Positions 53,401-58,539 of a stretch of 64,000 nucleotides of DNA are shown here, piece by piece. Each line of letters begins with the position of its first letter. The first letter of the stretch is position 1. The stretch lies in the NCBI GenBank assembly GCA_016713245.1, contig JADJPM010000005.1:682001-746000 (forward strand), written 5' to 3'. The stretch is from Verrucomicrobiaceae bacterium (GTDB taxonomy: Bacteria > Verrucomicrobiota > Verrucomicrobiia > Verrucomicrobiales > Verrucomicrobiaceae). A model generated the notes under the pieces. That model was not told where the DNA came from, made no database searches, and saw nothing but the letters and a program-made list of their open reading frames with translations. The position numbers were made by a program, and so were the translations under genes.

Positions 53401-55921
53401 CTTCCGCGATGATCGTGGAGCCTTCATACGTCTTGGGTGTGTCCAAGAACAGAATACCGCCCCCGCGCCTGACGAGGCCGCCGTTGGAAAGATCTCCCGT
53501 GATGGTGCCCATCACCCCGCGCTGACCACCGGAGGCACTGCCATCCAGGCGGATGTAGCGCTGCTCACCAGCGAAGTCGATGGGGTTGATCATGGTGAGG
53601 ACGTGGTCACCGTTACCGCCATTGAGAGTGAACACACCTGGATTGAAGGTGGCCGACCCCCAGGTGACGGTGGCTCCTGCGCCGCCGAAATTCACATCAA
53701 TCGGTGCACCATAGGCACCCAAACCGGTGCTGCCGGAGCCGAAAGCTGCACCGCCACCGATGAACTGGACCTCGCCTGCCCCTGTGCCAAGAGCACGGGT
53801 AAAGTCATTGTCATTTTCATAGACCGCCTGATTGTTTTGGCCACCCGAGAAGACCAAGTTCCCTGATCCGAGAGCGACTTGGTTTTTCGCGCCGATGATG
53901 TCCTGAAACATGCCTTCATTGATGTAGGTAGAACCCGTGTAGGTGTTATTGCCAAGGAAACGGGAGGTGTTGCCACCGGTTTTGACGAGTGACACCGGAT
54001 TGCCGGCATTGTCAGCAATAACGGACCGGATGGTATTGAAGCTCCAGGCGATGTCATAGAGGGTGTAGTTCCCGGCAGCACCTGCGGTCAGCGTTGGGAC
54101 GGAAATGATGTGACCGTCATCCAGAGTGATGATACCGCCGGACTCAATTTCAAGGATGGTACCAGCAGCGCCACCGACGGTGCGGTCCGTGGCACCTGCG
54201 ATCTTGAGAGATTGGATGGTGCGGTCAGCGGCAATCGTCGCGCCCCCAGCATCAAGAAAGATATTTTGACCCGATGCCCAAGTGCCTTCACCCGTATTGA
54301 CTGCGTTGTCCGCAGCGACAAGCTCCGTGTAACCAAAGCCACCCGAGCCGGTGGGCACATATTTCAAGAAATCAGCAGCCGAATAGGCCCAGCCGCCGAC
54401 AAATGGAACGGTGGCACCACCTTCGAGCGTCGTATTGAGAATCTGATGTTTAGCAGCCGTGCCAAGCGCGGCCCCAGAGAGGTTATCCACATGAAGCTCC
54501 AATGTCGTTCCTGGATTCGGATTCACGAGATCCGTAAAGGTCATCGTGACCGTGCCAGTATCTGCACTGCGGAAGCCGATGCGATTGTGACCGCTGGTGA
54601 TCGTCGTCGTTCCGAAAGTTTGAGCGACAGCATAATCAAACAGGTTCGTCGCGGTGGCATTGAATGCGGCGTTATCGATGTAGATCTGTGATCCACGCAT
54701 ATCAATGGGGGCCGTGGTGGAGAAGCGGCTGTCAGCACCGTTGCCGGCACCACCTGCGCCGCTTTGAAAATTCAGCCGCAGCACCGAATTCCGCAGATTG
54801 AGGGCCACGATGTCATTGTAGGGATTATCGGCTGCGACAGCGGATGTCTGATTGGAACGAACTTCCCCCATGAGAGAGTTGATCGTGCCAGAGTAGGTCT
54901 GGCCCGCCGTCACGTTGCTCAATTGGAAGCCGTTGGAACCATAGTGAGTGATGGTGTTAGAGCCGGAAACCGCCCCGGAGAGAGTGACAAAGTTCGAGCC
55001 ACCAACCATTAGATCCTGGTTCATATTGATGGCGCCGCTGAGTGTGAAGGTGCCGGCATCCGACTGGACACGCGAAGCACTGCCCAAAGTGACGGCTCCG
55101 GAGAAAGTATTGGCCTCACGGCCAAACATGTTGCGCAAAGCCCCCTGGTTGCGGAAGCCATTGCCATTGATCGTGAGCGGCTCCGCATTGGAAGCACCAC
55201 CACCTGTGAGGCCAGCCGCAGCGGACTGGTCATTGGAGATGGCGAGCGTGGCACCACTGTTGACGACAGTGCCCTGAGCGGCGCCGGTGGCCCCGAGCGA
55301 GTTTCCATTGTCTGCAAAAGGAGCAAAAAGGGTGATGCCGCCATTCAGGGTGTTCACACCCGTGAAGGTATTCACCCCGCGGAGGATGAGGGTGCCATCA
55401 CCATTCTTCGTGATGCCACCCGCACCGGAAAGCACGCCCGTGAGGGCTAGGCGACCATCCTGAACGTCGATCGTGACCGGATTGGTGAGTGTGATGTTTG
55501 AAGTGATCACATCCGTGCCGATGCCTGACTTCGTGATGGCTGCCGTGCCACCGTTGTTCAGGATGAGCGATCCTCCCGTGCCAGCTGCCAGGATGTAGGA
55601 TTGCTGCCCGGAGGTATCGCCAATATTGAGCGCACCGAGGGTGACCGCGCCATTGAGATTGATCGTCTGATTCCCTGACAGGTTGAGCAGATTCAGGTTG
55701 GCAACATCGCTCACCGCATTGGGAATAGCGGCCGGGGAGAGATGCACTCCATTAACGTTCCAATTATAGAGGTGCTGCCAAGAATACACGCCTGGAGTGC
55801 CGGACTGACTAACCCCCCAATCGATTGTGGCCGAATAAGCCTGCTGCCCTGGGAGCCATAGTGCCATGAGGCATGTCATGAACCAGCCGAGTTGTTTGCG
55901 GTATTGGCGGAGTGTCTTCAT
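41420..55921 (-). CDS. giant PEP-CTERM protein of autotransporter-associated beta-strand repeats
   Basis: A 4,833-residue exported protein. It has a basic signal peptide (MKTLRQYRKQLGWFMTCLMA ... YSATIDWG) and then dozens of repeated beta-strand units. Examples are LTKTGGSSLEIGANNSTWSGG, VSQGTLIGEAKAGG, SGANTYTG and VNQGTLSLTAANV, with the pattern of a glycine turn, G-x-N-T-Y-x-G and G-x-L of TIGR02601/PATR. These form a long right-handed beta-helix. The end is not an autotransporter barrel but a PEP-CTERM signal: VPEPTRALLF, a hydrophobic helix, then RRRRQMI. It is probably a long surface fibre or adhesin processed by an exosortase. Confidence 0.9.
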   Translation of the reverse strand: MKTLRQYRKQLGWFMTCLMALWLPGQQAYSATIDWGVSQSGTPGVYSWQHLYNWNVNGVHLSPAAIPNAVSDVANLNLLNLSGNQTINLNGAVTLGALNIGDTSGQQSYILAAGTGGSLILNNGGTAAITKSGIGTDVITSNITLTNPVTIDVQDGRLALTGVLSGAGGITKNGDGTLILRGVNTFTGVNTLNGGITLFAPFADNGNSLGATGAAQGTVVNSGATLAISNDQSAAAGLTGGGASNAEPLTINGNGFRNQGALRNMFGREANTFSGAVTLGSASRVQSDAGTFTLSGAINMNQDLMVGGSNFVTLSGAVSGSNTITHYGSNGFQLSNVTAGQTYSGTINSLMGEVRSNQTSAVAADNPYNDIVALNLRNSVLRLNFQSGAGGAGNGADSRFSTTAPIDMRGSQIYIDNAAFNATATNLFDYAVAQTFGTTTITSGHNRIGFRSADTGTVTMTFTDLVNPNPGTTLELHVDNLSGAALGTAAKHQILNTTLEGGATVPFVGGWAYSAADFLKYVPTGSGGFGYTELVAADNAVNTGEGTWASGQNIFLDAGGATIAADRTIQSLKIAGATDRTVGGAAGTILEIESGGIITLDDGHIISVPTLTAGAAGNYTLYDIAWSFNTIRSVIADNAGNPVSLVKTGGNTSRFLGNNTYTGSTYINEGMFQDIIGAKNQVALGSGNLVFSGGQNNQAVYENDNDFTRALGTGAGEVQFIGGGAAFGSGSTGLGAYGAPIDVNFGGAGATVTWGSATFNPGVFTLNGGNGDHVLTMINPIDFAGEQRYIRLDGSASGGQRGVMGTITGDLSNGGLVRRGGGILFLDTPKTYEGSTIIAEGEIWLRNTGTLGANVTGNDIFVNAGSRLIIDSPANIGSKQLIALQNNNDDTPAAIGLGAGYGSGADIVFSSLTNNTTSPTQTGGNSFLIVNQQTGTDVRRANRIAISLRGNHNFSTDILAQVKAVTPDVQAWFGADTGNGTYTGTTLTATGRTKTGGNFEAHRLGSGGGTLTIANSNVLSGAVPLVVGAEDETARTNIGGTVWLPNAQNYSGTIAQTVGTALTAGTLIGNGGILAVGQNGALNTANNNLSLRGGELRLGIDPLASHFGQTDTQYAARNIFVKSTNAVFRTLPTGGGIFGALTLNDFTMRMDNADRVFTVNRIGTSYINTVFNGAVTLENGTTARNAFFDIGDDNNHHSGLGNLTFNGVIAQTGTGAVGIRKRQGGVLILGGDNTYLGNTQVEQGRLVLNNIGAAGGAGSTINFANTNDRRADLEFRMDGAGPFVFQNDIVTSSGNDGGETRVITVGSFNGSSSNQLVRLNGALTISHGGTHATNGGDSSSIFFDGFNGYGLEVQGTTTLNRSIVLRPRGAVVTLSGVVAGAAANVLEKSDQGTLILSGNNTYAGDTVLNNGYLVAAHDNAFGTAVTDLNIRNNSFAQLLASGVRTINRNIIVTATGSTQTLGGLDAGAKLFSGNVNLSTRGLNLTAVTGGDTSFTGTVSGAFGINKVGNGTVVLNPTSGGNTFNTGGVTVSQGTLIGEAKAGGDPFGTNNPFTVANGTLRLNNNTAATNATTTTGALNVTTGNAALIVDSTGAGGNATTWTFGSLARTNNATMTLKGITTDLGAATNEIVAFTTAPASVNGTIGTWAAIQASGSNAAHYASVAGSNIVTAAYTASAVDLDTATGATDLLDITGGNLTANRSVYAFRTAAAGNVALGGFTLNIGDPNSGTAGQAGMILNGGADVTGGTVNFGTNILSIYTDDAAVSTLGANLTNFRNNANNTLATSFIKYGPGTLELSNANNSFQGNVQVNQGTLSLTAANVMPNFANLNAVTGTTVTIQPGASVVLNNNNQEFGNLAGSSVVSAVQNTAGTLDLGTATLVMGRQGSSTTFSGQIIGGAGSKITKIGAGRLILDNYNSATPNSLGTLDIAQGIVNTWNNDQSWSTPTSFASSIPSTTTVLLRGGEWEVRAGGDSTGNFQVVPIGNSIVHSGGNSTLDTDRFNNASNKILTFNNLTVDKELFLVTGGNAIYPRFDGAITLTSNSRIQTDTPLLLNGGITGNYTLTKTGGSSLEIGANNSTWSGGTVVTDGTILFGTRAPEDASRYMAANNLFAYSATANLGTGDIVLNRNSAIRITAPSNILSGSGQRVQVFGDLRGNLPRVDIGLDAPITSYNVFSTGNGSINLGLQDGFFSNTIDQSKMGNGKWGVGAWDTTYYTAATMGAGADNVYRFLGTNGVLGITQTNAVSGSASLWVGAPQYDNGFALANTSAQVRLYGDQSYTGNTTIFRADNTGNTNNFLMIMGDSQSPVFDVFGSLEFRGDGRATRDDGSQFNTVNLYPGSRLRFDYSMDVNDSMLLSRLDNSNLGLESDENKWGDTTPMTLRGATLNLVSSSTRQNQERIGVMTVEQGAAILLERNSTNGQIVLSTPSITRVGQATFDVRENADELGRVDLQGQKFFIDNGTSMLDAQNMLPAWMINPSRNTFLTYNADFGVQNRAFTQSSGAVGTGAAFFTGLTSADIASYGTTTGDATLAGTANVWALRISHEAASNDTTLTGGQINIHSGGLIVDNRDNARVNFDTTNVYFGDGSAPVEGIIYSDQNSVTTRIGGVVTAANLTHNGAGQLQLTNVANVITGNVQMNGGTLFADGPGTLGTASLTIAGNWLGNNDAQQMAEVRLRTNNNAAGTFNNAIILAADMPYARLFAERYTGTSTAGALVTIPSLTIQGSSTLQGSSLIVNNSSTTSSANTYAIEVSGATVVNGTAPFGLHVQSQRLELSGTLSTPGGSNIIKSGDGQLRVEADNTGWTGPVTLNRGEIAAIANAGNNFGTGDYTLNFGQIRMQSNAARAFFASAGQDITAAGAVTFVSNRNGATAERNMTIGANGGGNLFRTINGAHVRFLSESFGDDHLIESNVIVNDSAVFLPESTELRLQGEVQGAGRLTKSGIWYMYLNENTAGGNSGFTGIWDLQRGSIVQQAANDTLGGTGSSIIVRAGTNLSVHSTAGFGTGSGVTSVNLSNTHLPVLGVRTIANFTSVLDSYNSKFIGNGFGIVSVENAQTLTTDPAMASRFGGNWFLGANSGGGTLSANSIAPWGASSAQFLIGGGSSTITLNPATAGAQFAGANQMILGSANNVFGMGTVVFGANSNNTYSGGTLVTRGRNMDGGYRASALSLQGGANGTGTTFRTPLGSGTVDVFGEVRIEGASGTAVTTGGTTNANPWIFRSTSRLRFDNQTPFTGSGTTGNQAAGTIGGNGRWADTTAITLDGAVLDLVGDNTDHAANKEIIGDLTVGRGAEVVVRRNTGFGAELITSNLFRGTSNATLMLRHDADLLGDAGSVNTNRFIVSSGAGGTAGQVPVNNNMVDPWITSRSQNQFLKYDATLGFQIITEGGAPANYISSAAATLDGTVLLLNDGTEILDATANPATLGANLDVHALRVSRDINVSADGQFKNIIIRSGGLMQAANTPTIEADLYFGSSGLGDGQALIWASNNILQINGKIYASEVVKSGTNFLNIRSDQPQFTGNWIVNAGGGLQFLTPGAQSTGEVILNGSHMVDNDSTYNLSEVRYNFNSGTPDLFTWNGGKITSYDMSRVYVVGASDRLQQIPAIDLRTTNTVAGTGQEGTFFFQVDNFRQTVRTGTVTLFDHHLVHVESGTFGTGSTVGVQFGSGAGTGGLSNQGLYDLRKVGDGVLTLGDNTASFTGNRTITVGEGSLRVLHNGAAGAAGNTLKVNSTGALEIAVAGFSPTATLTMDPGSAERWAVDGARSGNYTLPQGVSLQVMHNQTGTQTIDLNGGSIMGYLPRDWEQVAVIHTLGSGVTINLTGNSFLGQPYATSSNGVYDLSGIYDQGKINTSTGSNPSDPALRGSYLQIDGVIQGTGGLTKVGQDVILLNGANTYTGPTRVENGILQIGQNNGLPTGTSLVMAGTSGMLDLNGNNQEVASLSGHGGSINNGGFADKTLTVNQASSTIYGGTIDGNVTVHKKGAGTLTFTPVTADGNTTTGNGYRGGTIIEAGTIAVAMDTALGDVPQATDADNVTLSGGTLQTTTGFTLNALRGVTLSGVGGTVDVASAQTTQIAGIVTGTGALGKAGAGILQLNNAGNNYSGATNVVAGTLQGGASDTFAPTSRHIVTGDTVSGTLALNTFDQSIGSLSSVGATQGNATVALSSTLSVGLDGTKDAVYAGAITGTGASIFRVNGNGAVQTLSTVDNSGQAWNTEIANGLLNLANGAKLGSGTVTLGVATVSGASAFAGLNLQNTPSFANNITVANVNTVGSTTITSSGGNSAITGTVTLNRDIYAGAAASTQLSLEGVVSGDGRMTVVDGGTLRLTQANTYAPTNGVAGTSGSPMVGGTIVRAGTVLLENNTAAGASAVNLGDATSTIATPVDRATFSSILGSGTFNPNGGTNGFGSFTNVSSTIDGNTYAAPGARILISGEEANPERNGIYEVTAVAGATMTLVRAADFQTGNQMNYGAQVAVTNGTYAGQTMFQFEEQIVVRNETTQEPIRFRSDVVNPNVALLANTTGLTVANNINVNATNGTGTTTIGGSSTLSAATDTGTFSGAISLQDLQAGASEARILRLASSVAATSGTGITFSGVISQVDSTPVTGDVLSVTKVDAGVATLTGANTYTGTTTVEGGTLLANNTTGSATGLGSVVVNASTTLGGTGFIAPAANNSITINGTFAPGSLGGSTGEDISLAVTGTGNINFNAAATFEIFSNAGGVNAATANDKAVISAADWSNIIFGGSSVLNVVDTTGTSSTSWANGDSWQLFDWSGIATGSPGSFATLNLPTLSGILFWDTTNLYTTGHIVVVVPEPTRALLFMLGLLGLMMRRRRQMI

Positions 55922-56361
55922 ATGGATTCGATAACGGTGTATTAAAAAGTGGACCCAGTTTAGGCACGGCTGATGCTACCTTCATAGGTGCAGTCATCAG
56001 CGATCATGGAATGAGCGCTGCCGATGAGGCATGCCGTAGCAAAGAGATGGTTGGTCATAATGATGAATTTAAAGGTCATGTAAGCACAGGTGGCGGCGAT
56101 CCGACAACCCTTTTTTCGTTTTGCGGAAAAAAAACCGCTGAAAAATCGATTTCCAAAAAACGGGCCCTTTCTTGTTCTCGGAAGACGTCGGCGCGGCCTC
56201 CCCGAGAACACTCAAGGAATTATCTGAAATCACGCTTTCACCGTCGTATTCTAGCTACTTTTCATTCACGGCAGGCAAAGCTCTAGACACACCGCCCCCC
56301 CTCTGTCGTTTTGGTGGTTACAAGAGGCAGATCTGAAGCCGAGACCCTTTTTTCGAATCAT
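55922..56361. other. 440-bp gene-free region upstream of giant gene
   Basis: No convincing gene. The minus-strand half next to 55921 is AT-rich and should hold the promoter of the giant gene; I cannot place -35/-10 boxes with confidence. The rest includes A-rich tracts near 56130-56160. A 124-residue + strand ORF (55912-56286) has no family features and is treated as chance. Confidence 0.55.
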
Positions 56362-57483
56362 TCAGCAGGTAAAGGCAGGCAGTTTCACGATTTTACCTCC
56401 TGCCATGGCTGATTCATGGGCGCAAAGGCCGACACAGGTCCAGTTGGCCGATTGCTTGGCATTCGGGAAAGGTGGGCGCTTCTCAGCGAGGGCCGAGGCG
56501 AATTCGTGGGCGAGATGTGGGTGGCTTCCGCCGTGACCGGAACCTTGGGTGAAGCTTAAATGTGTCTTTTTGGCCAAATCATAGACTCCCTTGGTGGTGA
56601 ATCGCTGAATTGGTTTGGGGAGCAATTTGGCAAAATCAGGCGTTTTGACGAGTTTGGGAATCTTGTGCTCGGGGAGTTTCGCCCGGTGCAGGATCAGGGG
56701 CTCGTGCTCGATGAGAGGCCACTCGATGGAGGCCTTATCCCCATAGACGTCGATGCTTTCGCGATACTGGCGGGCGGTATCGAAAAGGCTGCGGATGATG
56801 CGGGCGTTCACATCGGTGCCGGCAAATTTGATGTGGGCGGTTTCGACGGCAAAGGGGCTGCCGTAGCACTTTTGAAGTTCTTTGCGGACGGTGCCGGAGC
56901 CAAAGCAGCTCACATACTCGGCTGGCTTGCCGATCAGGCCGGCGACTGGGCCGACGCAGTGGGTGGCATACCACATGGGTGGAAGGCCGGGCCAGTAGTT
57001 CGGCCAGCCATCCATGTCCTGCTGGTGGGAGGCCTGGACGAACTGCAGCTTGCCGAGTTTCCCCTCAGTTAGCTGCTGCTTCATGAAAAGGTACTCGCGG
57101 GCATAGACCACGGTCTCCATCATCATGTAGGAAAGCCCGGTCTTTTTGACGAGTTCGACGATCTTTTTGCAATCGGCGATGCTGGTGGCCATCGGCACGG
57201 TGCAGGCGACGTGTTTTCCGGCTTTCAGTGCCTCAATGCTCATCCAACCGTGGTCTGGGATGGGGGAATTGATGTGCACGGCGTCCACGTTCGGGTCTTT
57301 AAGCAGGGCCTTGAAGTCCTCATACCGCTTTTCCACACCGAAGGCATCGCCGATCGCGTTCAGCTTCTTCGGATCGCGCTGGCAGATGGCGTAGCAGGTC
57401 GTCAGGGGGTGGCGCTGCCAGATGGGGATGAATTCCGCCCCGAAACCGAGGCCGACGACGGCGATGTTGATCTTTTTCGACAT
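56362..57483 (-). CDS. Gfo/Idh/MocA family oxidoreductase
   Basis: A 373-residue NAD(P)-dependent oxidoreductase-like protein. It has a Rossmann start (KINIAVVGLGFGAEFIPIW), YAICQRDPKKLNAIGDAFG, DAVHINSPIPDHGWMS, the family motif KHVACTVPMA (with V-P for K-P), and a C-terminal domain with GHGGSHPHLAHEFA. Compared with the copy at 20.3 kb, the usual lysine of the E-K-P motif is replaced by threonine, so catalysis may differ. ATG at 57483 was chosen to match the Rossmann start. It is divergent from queA. Confidence 0.85.
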   Translation of the reverse strand: MSKKINIAVVGLGFGAEFIPIWQRHPLTTCYAICQRDPKKLNAIGDAFGVEKRYEDFKALLKDPNVDAVHINSPIPDHGWMSIEALKAGKHVACTVPMATSIADCKKIVELVKKTGLSYMMMETVVYAREYLFMKQQLTEGKLGKLQFVQASHQQDMDGWPNYWPGLPPMWYATHCVGPVAGLIGKPAEYVSCFGSGTVRKELQKCYGSPFAVETAHIKFAGTDVNARIIRSLFDTARQYRESIDVYGDKASIEWPLIEHEPLILHRAKLPEHKIPKLVKTPDFAKLLPKPIQRFTTKGVYDLAKKTHLSFTQGSGHGGSHPHLAHEFASALAEKRPPFPNAKQSANWTCVGLCAHESAMAGGKIVKLPAFTC

Positions 57484-57552
57484 AGAGACTGTCTCTTTGC
57501 CAAATCGCATCTCATTTGGGAAGGACAAACTTTAGGCCAAATCAGCCGCCTC

Positions 57553-58536
57553 ATGCTCACTGCCGACTTCGACTACCATCTCCCGCCGGAACTTATTGCC
57601 AGCGAACCGCTCGCCGACCGCTCCGCGTCCCGCATGATGGTCATTCACCGCTCCACCGGGCAAATCGAGCATCGCTCCTTCCGCGACATCGCCCAGTTCC
57701 TGCTCCCCGGCGACCTCCTCGTCCTCAACAACACCCGTGTCGTCCCCGCCCGCTTCTTCACCGACAAAGGCCACGAGGTCCTGCGCCTCAAAGCCCTCAC
57801 GCCCACCCGCTGGCAGTGCATGGTCCGCCCAGGGAAAAAGTTCCGAATCGGCCACGAGTGCCGCATCGGAGCCGCCACCGGCCGCGTGGTCGAAATCCTC
57901 CCCGAAAATGGCGACCGCCTCATCGAGTGGGATCAAATCGTGGATGAGAGCACCCACGGCCACCTCGCCCTTCCTCATTACATGGGCCGCGACGACCGCC
58001 CCAGCGACCGCGAGCGCTACCAAACCATCTTTTCCGCCCGTGAGAAGGAAGGCTCCATCGCCGCCCCCACCGCTGGCCTACACTTCACGCCGGAGATTCT
58101 TGCTCCCCTGCCCCACGCCTTTGTCACCTTGCATGTCGGCGTCGGCACCTTTCAGCCCGTGAAGGCAGAAAAGCTCGCCGACCATGTGATGCACCAGGAA
58201 GAATACGAGGTGAGTGCCGAAACTGCCGCCCGCATCGAAGCCGCGAAGCGGGTCATCTGCGTGGGCACCACCTCGCTCCGCACGCTGGAATCCGTCGCCG
58301 CAGCCCACGAGGGCAAAATCGTCGCCGCTCACGGCTCCACCGGCATCTTCATCTACCCTGGCTTCCAGTTTCGAGCTGCCGGAGCCCTACTGACGAATTT
58401 CCACCTGCCCAAATCGACGCTGATGATGCTCGTGAGTGCCTTCGCGGGGCGTGAACTCATCTTCAAAGCCTACGCCGAGGCCATCCGCGAGAAATACCGC
58501 TTCTACAGCTACGGAGACTGCATGCTCATCCTGTGA
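57553..58536 (+). CDS. queA: tRNA preQ1(34) S-adenosylmethionine ribosyltransferase-isomerase
   Basis: A 327-residue enzyme that transfers and isomerises ribose from S-adenosylmethionine to preQ1 in tRNA, the penultimate queuosine step. It has the family start DFDYHLPPELIASEPLADRSASRM, LLVLNNTRVVPARFF, EKEGSIAAPTAGLHFT, VTLHVGVGTFQPVKAE, and ALLTNFHLPKSTLMMLVSAFAG near the end. ATG at 57553 gives the usual N-terminus; the upstream extension overlaps the divergent gene. It ends four nt from the convergent PSD1 gene. Confidence 0.96.
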   Translation: MLTADFDYHLPPELIASEPLADRSASRMMVIHRSTGQIEHRSFRDIAQFLLPGDLLVLNNTRVVPARFFTDKGHEVLRLKALTPTRWQCMVRPGKKFRIGHECRIGAATGRVVEILPENGDRLIEWDQIVDESTHGHLALPHYMGRDDRPSDRERYQTIFSAREKEGSIAAPTAGLHFTPEILAPLPHAFVTLHVGVGTFQPVKAEKLADHVMHQEEYEVSAETAARIEAAKRVICVGTTSLRTLESVAAAHEGKIVAAHGSTGIFIYPGFQFRAAGALLTNFHLPKSTLMMLVSAFAGRELIFKAYAEAIREKYRFYSYGDCMLIL

Positions 58537-58539
58537 CGT

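Noticed and set aside
41420..55921. Calling the giant protein an autotransporter
   Set aside because: There is no C-terminal beta-barrel; the end is a PEP-CTERM signal.
55912..56286. 124-residue + strand ORF upstream of the giant gene
   Set aside because: No family features, and it overlaps the start and the expected promoter region of the divergent giant gene.
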